Source: Candidatus Aminicenantota bacterium (GTDB lineage Bacteria > Acidobacteriota > Aminicenantia > Aminicenantales > Saccharicenantaceae). From it: a DNA stretch of 64,000 nt. How positions within the stretch are numbered: position 1 is the stretch's first letter; the number at the start of each line of letters is the position of its first letter. The position numbers and the translations under genes are program-made. A model generated the notes under the pieces. The model was given only the letters and a program-made list of their open reading frames with translations, was not told where the DNA came from and did not search any database. The stretch spans positions 62,001 to 126,000 of the forward strand of contig JACIYJ010000006.1 in assembly GCA_014360015.1 (NCBI GenBank), in the 5' to 3' direction. Positions 25,717-34,702 of this stretch are shown here, in pieces.

Positions 25717-26864
25717 CAGTTCGCCTCCCTTTTAATTATTGAGCTTGCTTCTTCGAGTAAAGAGAATACTTTCTTTATTGCTCTGTTTGGATCAATATCC
25801 TCACGTTTTCTCATCAAAGCATGAGCCACTTTATTACGAGCCTGACTGACTTGATTCCACAGAACACAAAGAGGTTCCTTAGATTTGTTTTTAACAGCCT
25901 GGCCAAGAACTTTTTCTGTAGTTTCTCTTTGCTTGGAGTCATACAGGTCTAAATTCATTTCCAAACATTTATAGCTTATTATAGCTTCCCGCAACACCAG
26001 CAAAGCCTGGGTCGGGTTTTTGTTCTCCAGGTACCAGCGAGCCACTTCCAGTTGCGCCTCCCACTCAGTTGGTTTTTTAAATCTCTGAATCATAGTTTTC
26101 AATTCTGACAACAATATTCCGAGTGGCTTTAGATAATTTTCGATCTCAGAACCTAAGGTTTCATCTTCCATTAACTGAGTTAAGGCTTCTGATATTTCCC
26201 CCAGTTGAGGGATATAGGTCATTTTGGTAACAGCCGTCAATTCCATCAAATCTTTTTTCAGCAGGCGCAGCTTAGAATCTTTTTCCCCAGCTTGGCGGAT
26301 TTCCCTCTCGGCCCGTTCTACCAGCCGACATAAATCATCAAGATCGCCATATTTTCGGAAAGAAGCCAGAGCTTCCATCCAGTCCAGAAGATCCATTAAA
26401 GGACGCAGATCAATGATATGGCTCTCGTTTGTTTTCTGATCCAGAATCCCGTAAAAAATATGCCTGACTTCAGTCGATTTTTCTAAAAATTTTATAAACT
26501 GAATAAAGACGACCACAAAAAAAGGAATGGAACGGAAGCAATGGGTTATGTCAAAAGCAATTTCTGATTCTTTCACTGTTATATTTTTGGAAAGCAGATC
26601 AAACATCTGCCAGAATTCATCGGCTGACTTTCCTGCAGGTATCTCAATGCGCTCATGTTTTAAGCTTTCAACCATCTCCCAGCGGGAGTCTTTTGTCCCT
26701 ATTATGTAAATCTTATCTGGCTTAAAATAATTATTTATAGGAATTATTGAAAGCTGGCTTTCATAACTCTGTCCGTTAAGCTGATACTGAACTTTCTGAT
26801 AGTTTCCAGTGCCAAGAAAGCTGATCAGAACTCTGGTTTTTAAAGATTTTGAGACTTCACTCAT
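25716..26864 (-). CDS. csx1: CARF-HEPN ribonuclease, Csx1 (TIGR02221-like) family
   Basis: About 382 residues from the ATG at 26864 (SD AAAGGAG). The N-terminal CARF domain has VLISFLGTGNYQKVQYQLNG and the later motif FDITHCFRSIPFF, as in the TIGR02221/Csx1 group that binds cyclic oligoadenylate. The C-terminal helical HEPN domain carries the catalytic R-x4-H motif in RNKVAHAL (residues about 350-355). On cOA binding such proteins become nonspecific RNases, giving collateral RNA damage during infection. It follows csm5 and precedes csx3 in one operon. Confidence 0.92.
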   Translation of the reverse strand: MSEVSKSLKTRVLISFLGTGNYQKVQYQLNGQSYESQLSIIPINNYFKPDKIYIIGTKDSRWEMVESLKHERIEIPAGKSADEFWQMFDLLSKNITVKESEIAFDITHCFRSIPFFVVVFIQFIKFLEKSTEVRHIFYGILDQKTNESHIIDLRPLMDLLDWMEALASFRKYGDLDDLCRLVERAEREIRQAGEKDSKLRLLKKDLMELTAVTKMTYIPQLGEISEALTQLMEDETLGSEIENYLKPLGILLSELKTMIQRFKKPTEWEAQLEVARWYLENKNPTQALLVLREAIISYKCLEMNLDLYDSKQRETTEKVLGQAVKNKSKEPLCVLWNQVSQARNKVAHALMRKREDIDPNRAIKKVFSLLEEASSIIKREAN

Positions 26865-26922
26865 CAAAACTCCTTTCAGATTGAATTAACTGAGCAAAAA
26901 TTGACCTTCCTGAACGTGGCTT

Positions 26923-27930
26923 TCAACCCAGAGAAACTTCTACAAAACCAAGCCCCTTTTTCAATTCTCCATCAATCAGCCTCTTTCTGGTGCGTGGCCG
27001 TTTTACCTTATAGCTTTTAATTCCAACCTCATCAGCCAGTATCAACATTGAAGTGCTAAAAGCAGTTGCTCCCTGACCGACTCTTAGAAGGTAATAGCCA
27101 GGCTTTTCAGGCAAGTTCAGATTCAGACCATCATTTTTTATGACTTTTCGATAAAAATTATCACAGATTTTTAAGATCTGCCCTTCTTCCAGCTGACATT
27201 TTTTCTTTTTGATCTCAAATTCGGCTTCAACGTTTTCTTTTATCGTCTCATAAAGAACAGGGATATTCCCGCCGCGCCTTGCTCCTTGAACAAGGCATTT
27301 TTCAACCCTGAGCGTCTCCCGAGGCGAAAGATAAGTGCTATCGCTCACATCCAGCAAATTTAAAAACTTATCCTCAAACTTTTCTTTTGATTTATCAGAT
27401 TCCTGATCGCTAAAATGTTCAAATTTTTTCAAAACATTTTTTCCAGAAAGATATCCATAAGCCAGATCTAAAAGTCTGTCGTTGGCCTTTCTATCATTAA
27501 TATTTGCCATCAATGCCTCGATTTCCTTTTTCTTCCCCTTGGTGGCCAATTCCTTAAGGGCAAAATAGATGAGTGCAGTAATTACAGATCCTTTTATAGA
27601 ACTCCCAGGGAAATAGGGACGACCTGCACTTTTTACAAACGCCTTTACTTCAATTTTATGTCCTCGTGCCTCGGTGGTAATATCTGTAGAATAAAGAACG
27701 TGTCTTTTAAGCAAATTATGGTCCTGTATTATATCTCCAATGTATCGAGAACTTGCAGCCTGTTTTATGAAGTCATCACGATATTTAGCAAAATCTTTAT
27801 CCCTGAACAGGCTATCCATATTAAGAACATTAAATTTTCCCCTCTCCTTATCTATAAAATAGCCTGAGGGAGAAATAACCTGGCCAGATCCTATATGCAC
27901 TGGAGTAAGCACTTTTATTCTGGCTTTCAT
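26923..27930 (-). CDS. csm5: Csm5, type III-A RAMP subunit
   Basis: 335 residues. RAMP fold with an N-terminal IKVLTPVHIGSGQ, the Gly-rich PYFPGSSIKGSVITALIYFAL motif and a C-terminal GLGFVEV loop, consistent with the Csm5 family that caps the effector at the crRNA 3' end. Its ATG overlaps the csm4 stop by four bases. It is the last Csm subunit gene in the operon. Confidence 0.93.
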   Translation of the reverse strand: MKARIKVLTPVHIGSGQVISPSGYFIDKERGKFNVLNMDSLFRDKDFAKYRDDFIKQAASSRYIGDIIQDHNLLKRHVLYSTDITTEARGHKIEVKAFVKSAGRPYFPGSSIKGSVITALIYFALKELATKGKKKEIEALMANINDRKANDRLLDLAYGYLSGKNVLKKFEHFSDQESDKSKEKFEDKFLNLLDVSDSTYLSPRETLRVEKCLVQGARRGGNIPVLYETIKENVEAEFEIKKKKCQLEEGQILKICDNFYRKVIKNDGLNLNLPEKPGYYLLRVGQGATAFSTSMLILADEVGIKSYKVKRPRTRKRLIDGELKKGLGFVEVSLG

Positions 27931-28925
27931 TGTTCCTCCATCTTACAAGGAAATGAAAACAAAAATCCATACCGATAAACACGGTGGGCAGTAAAGACTT
28001 CTGGCGTAATGTCCACAAGGGCACCTTTTCTGTTTGCCGCGGGAAAGATAGAACCTTCAGAAAAAAGGCGAAGAGAGCGCCGGCGGTAGGATCGGTTGTG
28101 GAGAGAAAAGATATAGCCCTTTCTCACTTCCAGCTCATAAAACCCTTTCTCCAGCCCGACTAGTTCCTCATCTCGAGGAAAATAAGTGGAGACCGCATAA
28201 GAGGCATTTGCTTCAGAAACTTCAGGGATGAAAAGACGGTCAAATTCAGGTGGATAAAACAGGCCTTTTCCGGCAGTTCGGTCGCCACCAATTCCTTCGT
28301 CAGCCAGAAGGTTAAACAGTGCCCTGACCTTATTCTCCCAGCTCTCATCCTTTAAATTCACCAGGATAAATAAACCAGAGTTCTCGGCGAAATGAACCTG
28401 TCCGAAATGAAAAAAGTTTTCTCCAGGGTGATTATTAAACCGGCTCAAAGCAATGCGGGGCACATCTTCCACTTCCCAGGGAACCAGCTTTTTCCCAGCT
28501 CTTTCTTTTTTATCAATTCTTGGTAGACAATCAAGCTCCTGACTCTTATCAATTTCATCCTCCAGGTCTTCAAGGTGTTCATTGTTAAGAAGTCTAAGCA
28601 ATAACTTCAGGTTGACAAATTTAACTTTTTTTAGTTCTTTTCCATTCTCCGAGCTTTTTACGTTTCCGAACATCTGATTTTTGGGCAGGGGAAAATATAA
28701 TTCATCCTCCCAATAGGGAAAGGCTGAGCTCAAAAGAAAAGGTGGCTCTTCTTTGAAGGCCTGAATAAATGAATCTACTTCACCATAGAGAAGAAGATGA
28801 CAGTGGCAGAGGGCAGAAAAGATAGTATCAGAAGGTATGTGTATCTTACTGCCCTCCAGCCAGCCTTCCCTTTCACCCAAATGAAGGAAACTTTTTGGCT
28901 TTAGTTTTATTCTTAAGTATTCCAT
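27927..28925 (-). CDS. csm4: Csm4, crRNA 5'-tag binding RAMP subunit
   Basis: 332 residues. Starts MEYLRIKLKPKSFLHLGEREGWLEG with the DTIFSALCH segment, and has the Csm4 signature GIGGDRTAGKGLF near residue 220. Csm4 pairs with Cas10 and holds the 8-nt crRNA tag. The ATG is two bases after the csm3 stop with no clear SD, so translation is probably coupled to csm3. Confidence 0.93.
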   Translation of the reverse strand: MEYLRIKLKPKSFLHLGEREGWLEGSKIHIPSDTIFSALCHCHLLLYGEVDSFIQAFKEEPPFLLSSAFPYWEDELYFPLPKNQMFGNVKSSENGKELKKVKFVNLKLLLRLLNNEHLEDLEDEIDKSQELDCLPRIDKKERAGKKLVPWEVEDVPRIALSRFNNHPGENFFHFGQVHFAENSGLFILVNLKDESWENKVRALFNLLADEGIGGDRTAGKGLFYPPEFDRLFIPEVSEANASYAVSTYFPRDEELVGLEKGFYELEVRKGYIFSLHNRSYRRRSLRLFSEGSIFPAANRKGALVDITPEVFTAHRVYRYGFLFSFPCKMEEQ

Positions 28926-28927
28926 GG

Positions 28928-29755
28928 TTAATCAGCAAGCTTGTTTTTGATGAGATCAAATTTTTGAACAATTTCAGCCGGAGTGGTTCCGACATCTTTA
29001 TTAATGGCTCTTTCAGAGGTAAGAGCTATCTGACCTGTTTCGTAATTTTCTCGTTTGTTCCAGAAAATTTCAATATTGTTAAAAGCTACCCGGCCATATC
29101 CACGCGATCCCATCCCACCAAGGTAATCGTGCTCTAAAAGTTCAAGAGCCACAAAAATATGCTTGAGAAATTCTTTGTCCTTTTCGTCAAAGACATTGTA
29201 GATTAACTCTGCATCCTTAAAACGAGCACCAGCTGGAACTCGCTCGATTTGCCTCAGGCTTCCATGTAAGGCGGTTCCAGTAAGGCGGTTTATGGCCGTC
29301 TCAAATTTTACTTCCGTGTATTCTAATTCTAAATTGTCTTTCATTTCCTGGGTAATGCTGTTTTCATCAAGATAAGTATCTCTTACCAGCAGCCTGGTAG
29401 GAGTCGGAGATTTAATCTCAACATCTTTATCTGATACTGCTATTCCCCATATTCTGCACACAGGACAGTTCAGATATTCCTGATCGGTTCGGCATTTGTG
29501 ACCTGAAATTTGATCTTTGTTGTCCTTTACATTCCAGAAATCTGGCTTCTTTGCGGCTTCTTTTTTCTCAATTAGAGACCGAAGCTTTCCTTTCAAGGAA
29601 GAACCAGGAATGTAGGGCTTGCCCTCTGGATCAGTAATGACATTTAGATCGAGTCCACCAATTTTCAGCCCAGTGGTTGCTCCTCCAATTCTCATTCCTG
29701 TCTTTACTTCAATCTGACCCCTGATGATTACTTTTCCTATAAGATAATGATTCAT
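28928..29755 (-). CDS. csm3: Csm3, backbone RAMP and target-RNA nuclease
   Basis: 275 residues; SD AAAGGAGG. RAMP fold with RIGGATTGLKIGGLDLNVITD, whose Asp in GLD matches the catalytic Asp that cuts target RNA at 6-nt intervals, and PYIPGSSLKGKLRSLIE. A His/Cys zinc site is visible (GHKC then CPVCRIWG, residues about 96-112). The C-terminal half holds GGMGSRGYGRVAF. Several copies of Csm3 form the filament along the crRNA. Confidence 0.95.
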   Translation of the reverse strand: MNHYLIGKVIIRGQIEVKTGMRIGGATTGLKIGGLDLNVITDPEGKPYIPGSSLKGKLRSLIEKKEAAKKPDFWNVKDNKDQISGHKCRTDQEYLNCPVCRIWGIAVSDKDVEIKSPTPTRLLVRDTYLDENSITQEMKDNLELEYTEVKFETAINRLTGTALHGSLRQIERVPAGARFKDAELIYNVFDEKDKEFLKHIFVALELLEHDYLGGMGSRGYGRVAFNNIEIFWNKRENYETGQIALTSERAINKDVGTTPAEIVQKFDLIKNKLAD

Positions 29756-29786
29756 TTTATCCTCCTTTTTCCTTTACTTAGGTGAA

Positions 29787-30194
29787 TTATTTGCCACCAT
29801 GAAATTTATGGTAAGCAACAATGGCTTCGATGAAATTTTTAAAGTATTGAAAGTTCTGTTTATTAGTATTTTGTATCAATTTTTCCATTAACTCGCGAAA
29901 ATCTTTTATTCGTCCTTTATGTCTGCCGGCAGCATAAGCCAATTTAGGCCTTAACATCTGAATCCGGTATTCATCATATTCTTTCATCCTCTGAATCTCG
30001 TCGAGCACATTGCGAATCTGAGAAGTGGTTAATTTTTCTGTCTCCTTGGCATCAAGAAACCATTTGGCTAAATCATCCGCATACATATTCAGTTCCTTAG
30101 CATCGCCTTTCAATATCTTTTCGATCTTGTTTAGATCGATTTTTGACCCCTGATTGTTGGGATTAGAATTTTTTGGATTTCCCTGATAACTCAT
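29787..30194 (-). CDS. csm2: Csm2, small helical subunit
   Basis: 135 residues; SD AGGAGGA. A disordered Asn/Gly/Ser-rich start is followed by an all-helical domain (QIRNVLDEIQRM, RPKLAYAAGRHKG, FIEAIVAYHKFHGGK), as in Csm2, which lines the inner filament against the target RNA. Position between cas10 and csm3 is standard for type III-A. Confidence 0.93.
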   Translation of the reverse strand: MSYQGNPKNSNPNNQGSKIDLNKIEKILKGDAKELNMYADDLAKWFLDAKETEKLTTSQIRNVLDEIQRMKEYDEYRIQMLRPKLAYAAGRHKGRIKDFRELMEKLIQNTNKQNFQYFKNFIEAIVAYHKFHGGK

Positions 30195-30203
30195 AATCTC
30201 CTC

Positions 30204-32732
30204 CTATTCTTTTCTTGTTAAATAATCGGCCACTCTCGTGGCGATATTTAAATATGGATAAATCTCATAATTAATGACAATCAAGTTAATTAATTGCTCC
30301 AGGTCTTTTTTTTGCTGGTCATCAAGCTTTCTCACAAGCTTTTTTAGGGCATAATGTAAGCGCCATACCCTTTCCATATAAATCTCGCCTTTCCTCTTCT
30401 TCTCTTTCTTGTTTTCCTTTTCCAGATAGATGTTATAAAGAACGCTGAGCAGAGAACGGGGCACTTCCCGACCGTTTTTCCCCTTAAGAAGACTTAGAAT
30501 CAAGTCAATTATCCTGTTTATTTTCTCCAGACAATTCCACTCTAAAGCTTCTCCAAAAAGGCTAAGCCGGTTTTTTCCATTATTTTTAGCGATTTCTTCA
30601 GCTTCTCCGGCTTTCTTAGCTGCCTGGTATATGGGGAACTTATCTCGCGGAGCATAGAATATCCCGGCAGATAGAGTCAGTCTGTAGCAGGAAAACCGGC
30701 GAAAATCGTCATAGATTACTTCAGCAATTTTATGAAGGTCAGACCACGGCCCGATCAGAAACAGGTCATCCCCACCAGAATAAGCCACATAAACATCATC
30801 AGCCAGCCCGTGGCCATTGTTCTTAGGCATCCAGTTATCAAGCTGAGCAATTCGGGCATTGAAATAAAGCGAGAGCATCGAGCTCAGCATACTGACCCTG
30901 GAAATTGTTTTATTCTTTTCGAGTCCTTCACGGAAAAGAAAACCCAGGTTATCAACATCGGCTCTCAGCACTCCCCATTTTTCTATGCCTGAAGCTCGCC
31001 TGGCCATATTCTCCAGAGTCAAAACATTACGATCAGCTCCACGAACCTTTCTGGCAATAAAAGTAAAGCCCTGAAACTTGCCTGCAAAATCTGTGGAATT
31101 TATAACCAGAGAGTTGCGATAAATTTTAGCATCCTCGTCAGCAGATAAAAATTGGTAGCGAAAACCAAGAGCCTGAGGCACATGGTACCAGCGAATATCT
31201 TTTTGAGGAAGTGGCTTCTTGTCTTCTGATTTTATTAAAATAGCCACAGCCTTAACCAGGTCGTTAGAAAAAGAAATCAAGCTATCACAAAAGCTACAGG
31301 TTTCCTGCGCTGGCTCAATCTCTTCGCCACAGATAGAACAGCCTTTCCTTTCTCCCCCCTGGTCAAAAGGTCCCAGAACAAATTCTCTGAACTGCTCTGG
31401 ATTTTCAGAAGCAAGAAGAGAAGCAAATTTGCGGCGTTTGCTCAGGGATAAGCTGCAGCCGAGATCCTGCCAGAGAGAGGCAAAATCCAGGAAAAAGTTC
31501 TCGTAGCTAACCGGAATCCAGCTCAAGATAGCAGCTACCTTTCCTTTATGGGCTCTTAATAAAATTTGATCCATTTCCATCTGAACTCGGCTTAATCTGT
31601 CTTCACTGTCCCTGAGCTTTGGAACTAACAGGTAAAAATTTCCTCCTCCGCAGTAGATCAGGTTAGCTTCCGGAAGGTCAAATTCAAGGAGAATTTTTCT
31701 GGCTAAAATCTCAGAAATCATCTGGAGGTAAGCTGACCTCCCACGCAATCCCTTGAGGGCATTTTCTGAGGTAATCTGATAGATAAAATCTTGAATCCCG
31801 GATATATCCCCACCTACCAGGAGGAAATCTTTGTCCGCAAGGTGAGAAGACTTCTTTAATGCCTGGGAAACTTCATCTGTTTTTAAATTGTTAATGTCTC
31901 GAAGGATATTGTCTATCTTGCTCTCAAACTCTCTCAGCCCTCGTTCTTCGCTTAACAAGTAAAGGCAAGCGGCAATAGCTGCTGTACTTTTTAAATGATG
32001 AAAAAGAGAAATATCAGGTTTTTCTCTGTAGACAGCTGAAGGAATAGCCAGGGTGTACTTCAGTAAAAGATAATAGATGGATGAAAGTATTTCATCTTTA
32101 TTTAGTAAGTTCAGTTCTTTGATAAATTCATTCCATAACTTCTTATAAGCTTCCTGGCCAGAGAGGTTATGAAAAGCTTCTTTCCGACTGTCTACAGGAA
32201 AAAACCCGTTAAGAGTCCTGTCAAGCGGAGATAATCGAGTGTAAAATTCCTTGATCTCGCTGGCTCTGTTTTCTTTGAAATCTTTTTTGCCTTTACCTTC
32301 TTTACCTTCAAGTTTTATCTGAGAAAATATCGAGGTCAAAGGCTCTTCAGCTGGTTTTCCTGACTCTTCATCCTCTTCACGCTCCACTCGTTCACCTGAA
32401 GACATTCTGTCGGCCAATGTCAGCAGTTTAGCCAGGAATTTCTGTCTCTCATTTATGGCATTTTCCGGAACATGATGGCAAGCTGCTATTACACCAGCTT
32501 CATCATATTGACTGAGATATTCCCGAAAGAACTTAGCAGTATAAGCCCCATGCACGTGGCTGTACTTGGTGGACTGTCCGTCTCTGATTTTTCTGGTGAA
32601 ATTTTCGTAATCGTAATTGTCACCTTCTTTTCTCCAATCAAACTTAGCACCTGTCCTTTGATAAAATTTTCCGATATCGTGGAGAAGACTGGCCAGAATT
32701 AATAGCTGGTAATCAGAAAGTTTTTTCTTCAT
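30204..32732 (-). CDS. cas10: Cas10/Csm1 with intact HD nuclease and GGDD cyclase
   Basis: 842 residues; ATG with AGAGGT upstream. The N-terminal HD domain has LASLLHDIGKFYQR (residues about 14-20) and a second His pair in ACHHVPEN, so DNase activity is expected. The zinc finger CSICGEE...CSFCD lies near residue 460. The second palm domain has YSGGDDLFLIGPW (GGDD near residue 652), the active site for making cyclic oligoadenylates from ATP. It is the large subunit of the Csm complex. Both outputs, DNA cutting and second-messenger signalling, appear intact, which fits the CARF genes nearby. Confidence 0.96.
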   Translation of the reverse strand: MKKKLSDYQLLILASLLHDIGKFYQRTGAKFDWRKEGDNYDYENFTRKIRDGQSTKYSHVHGAYTAKFFREYLSQYDEAGVIAACHHVPENAINERQKFLAKLLTLADRMSSGERVEREEDEESGKPAEEPLTSIFSQIKLEGKEGKGKKDFKENRASEIKEFYTRLSPLDRTLNGFFPVDSRKEAFHNLSGQEAYKKLWNEFIKELNLLNKDEILSSIYYLLLKYTLAIPSAVYREKPDISLFHHLKSTAAIAACLYLLSEERGLREFESKIDNILRDINNLKTDEVSQALKKSSHLADKDFLLVGGDISGIQDFIYQITSENALKGLRGRSAYLQMISEILARKILLEFDLPEANLIYCGGGNFYLLVPKLRDSEDRLSRVQMEMDQILLRAHKGKVAAILSWIPVSYENFFLDFASLWQDLGCSLSLSKRRKFASLLASENPEQFREFVLGPFDQGGERKGCSICGEEIEPAQETCSFCDSLISFSNDLVKAVAILIKSEDKKPLPQKDIRWYHVPQALGFRYQFLSADEDAKIYRNSLVINSTDFAGKFQGFTFIARKVRGADRNVLTLENMARRASGIEKWGVLRADVDNLGFLFREGLEKNKTISRVSMLSSMLSLYFNARIAQLDNWMPKNNGHGLADDVYVAYSGGDDLFLIGPWSDLHKIAEVIYDDFRRFSCYRLTLSAGIFYAPRDKFPIYQAAKKAGEAEEIAKNNGKNRLSLFGEALEWNCLEKINRIIDLILSLLKGKNGREVPRSLLSVLYNIYLEKENKKEKKRKGEIYMERVWRLHYALKKLVRKLDDQQKKDLEQLINLIVINYEIYPYLNIATRVADYLTRKE

Positions 32733-32783
32733 TTTTTGTTACCTCTAATTTTATTTTTATCTTGTCTTAATCCCATTTCAACA

Positions 32784-32810
32784 AAAGAAACGTTTCAGAA
32801 ACGTTTCAAT
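32784..32810. promoter_or_regulatory. CRISPR-regulon palindrome, copy D (cas10 operon)
   Basis: AAAGAAACGTTTC followed by AGAAACGTTTC and AAT. Here both tandem palindromes are perfect GAAACGTTTC cores. It lies 52-78 bp upstream of the cas10 start and overlaps the stop codon of the preceding CARF gene. Confidence 0.72.
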
Positions 32811-33954
32811 TTATGGCGATTTTGCTTTTTTCCAATCGTACACCATAGCGACTGCTGGCATAAATCTTGATACAGCTAATTGCTGCCAGTGAAAACAATG
32901 TTTTCTCCTGCAGCTCTTCCCTGAGGATTTTATTAATTTTACTTATATACTGCCTGCAGACCTCAACGGGGATTCCGTTTTTCCATTTCTTCAAGAGAGC
33001 TTCCTGTTTCCAGCTTTTCTGACCAGATATCTTAGAATAATCGTCAGCGTATTTTTTTAGATCTTCTGCGCGGAAAAGCTCTCCTAATTCTCTGAAACAG
33101 TCCTGACAGTCAAGACAATTAGCTCTTTCGGGATGAGGGCAGTATTCAGTTTTTTGCTTCAAAAATATCACATAAATGAATAATAACATCGGTGAAAAAT
33201 TGATTGCTCGGCCATTGATCTCAACTTTTCTATCAATGAGACTTACTGAAATTTCGGGATGAAGTGTTGACAGGTCAATTTCCCTCTGACCTTCCTCAAC
33301 CAGTTCCCGGAAACTTTTACCTTTCAGGTTTATTTTTCGCCCCAGTCTGATAAACGGCAAATCAGCCAGAATAATCTTTGCCTGGCTTGTATTAAGAATC
33401 ATTTGCTTTCCTTCTCTGGTTTTAATCAAAATATCTCTATCCTGTCTGGGTTTATAAAAAAAATCTGGATTGCTCTCAAATTCAGGGGTAACTATGACAT
33501 GATAAAGTTTATCCCAGGGACGACCGAATAATTGCAGAGCCGACCCTAAATAAAAGCTCATAGTCTTTCGTCCACCAGCAATGGAGCAATGAAGACGCGT
33601 GTTTTCATCTCGCGTTTTCTCTCTAACTAAGGAAGTTATCAAATCGCCCAGAGCTTCATTATCCTCGTAGGAACATATGTCTTCTATCAGGCTGCCGTCT
33701 TTGTTTCTGGGAATAAATATCTTATCTTCTTCCAACTTAAGAGAAGGTATGTTGAATTCATTTATAAGGTTATCGAGGATGCTCCTTTTTACCAAATTTT
33801 CTATAATCGATTGTTTACCCAAAGCAGTTGTAACAATATAAATTTCATCAGGATAAATAGGAGGTTTAGCTGTAGCTAAGGAATAAATAGTTTCTGTTAT
33901 AACCTGAGGCGATGTCCCCACCACAAATATGAAAATTTCCTTAAATTTGCCCAT
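32806..33954 (-). CDS. CARF protein of the NE0113 (TIGR02584) family with C-terminal winged-helix-like region
   Basis: About 382 residues from the ATG at 33954; a TTG one codon earlier is possible. The N-terminus IFIFVVGTSPQVITETIYSLAT...PDEIYIVTTALGK is characteristic of the NE0113 CRISPR-associated CARF family, with CSIAGGRKTMSFYLG as the second nucleotide-binding motif. After residue 235 the pattern VEINGRAINFSPMLLFIYVIFL ... YISKINKILREEL ... IKIYASSRYGVRL resembles an OmpR-type winged helix, with an inserted Cys cluster (CPHPERANCLDCQDCF). I infer a possible cOA-responsive DNA-binding regulator; a cOA-degrading role as suggested for relatives is the alternative. Confidence 0.75.
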   Translation of the reverse strand: MGKFKEIFIFVVGTSPQVITETIYSLATAKPPIYPDEIYIVTTALGKQSIIENLVKRSILDNLINEFNIPSLKLEEDKIFIPRNKDGSLIEDICSYEDNEALGDLITSLVREKTRDENTRLHCSIAGGRKTMSFYLGSALQLFGRPWDKLYHVIVTPEFESNPDFFYKPRQDRDILIKTREGKQMILNTSQAKIILADLPFIRLGRKINLKGKSFRELVEEGQREIDLSTLHPEISVSLIDRKVEINGRAINFSPMLLFIYVIFLKQKTEYCPHPERANCLDCQDCFRELGELFRAEDLKKYADDYSKISGQKSWKQEALLKKWKNGIPVEVCRQYISKINKILREELQEKTLFSLAAISCIKIYASSRYGVRLEKSKIAIN

Positions 33955-33983
33955 CAATCCGCCGATTTTTTATTAGGAAATCT

Positions 33984-34013
33984 ATTAGAAATCAAAATAA
34001 ATTTAAAAGTCAA
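33984..34013 (-). promoter_or_regulatory. Possible promoter of the CARF gene
   Basis: On the minus strand TTGACT and TCTAAT are 18 nt apart, about 30 bp upstream of the start codon. AT-rich surroundings make this only a moderate match. No regulon palindrome is present here. Confidence 0.4.
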
Positions 34014-34174
34014 GCAAATTTTGGCTTTAGAATAACATCTTCTGTCAACATAAAATTTTTCTTTCAGAAAAAATTTCTAATTAATCACTAAGTCGATTAT
34101 CTAATTCCAAACCTAACCTGAATAGCATAACTAAGCCACTAATATCTGCAATTTTACGCTTTTATATAATTTTT

Positions 34175-34585
34175 TCAGTCTTTAATAAACATCTTCACAT
34201 ATTCAAGGTTGCTCTGGAGTTTTTGCTTGCAATCTTCGGGAGCTTCAGCAATGGCCAGGCCTTCTTCCAGCAGTTTTTTGGCCGGGGCCAGGTCAGTGCT
34301 TGGGTCCTGCTTGTGCTGTTTGATAATCATATAAGCAGCGTTATTTTTACCCCAGGCCACCAGATCCGGACGACCCAGCCCTTCAGCCTGACGGATGTAC
34401 TCTAAATAATACTGCAAAGCTCTGGGGTAATCGCCCTCACGGTCATATTTTTCGGCACTCTCTTTTGCTGCCCTCCAGTTCTCCCAGGATATGGGCTGAT
34501 TAGCCTGTTCCTGAGCCTTCAAAAGAAGTGAGCCAGCCAGCAAATAAATAGTCAGCCAGGCCAGGATAAAATATCTTTTTTCCAT
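34175..34585 (-). CDS. Small secreted TPR-like protein, unknown function
   Basis: 136 residues from the second ATG (34585). The first ATG, four codons upstream, is itself part of the ribosome-binding site GGAGGGG of the second, so the later start is preferred. A signal peptide (MEKRYFILAWLTIYLLAGSLLLKAQ) is followed by helical pairs such as AKESAEKYDREGDYPRALQYYLEYIRQAEG and LAPAKKLLEEGLAIAEAPEDCK that look like one or two tetratricopeptide repeats. No enzyme motif is seen. It stands alone between the CRISPR island and an S46 peptidase. Confidence 0.65.
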   Translation of the reverse strand: MEKRYFILAWLTIYLLAGSLLLKAQEQANQPISWENWRAAKESAEKYDREGDYPRALQYYLEYIRQAEGLGRPDLVAWGKNNAAYMIIKQHKQDPSTDLAPAKKLLEEGLAIAEAPEDCKQKLQSNLEYVKMFIKD

Positions 34586-34702
34586 TTTCCCCTCCATTAT
34601 TTACTATATTTTCCTAATCTATTTCTATTCTACCAGCCTGACCGGTGAGCTTCAATTAAATTTGTAGGTAAGAAAAGATGATGGCTTCCTTTGCCAGTGA
34701 TT

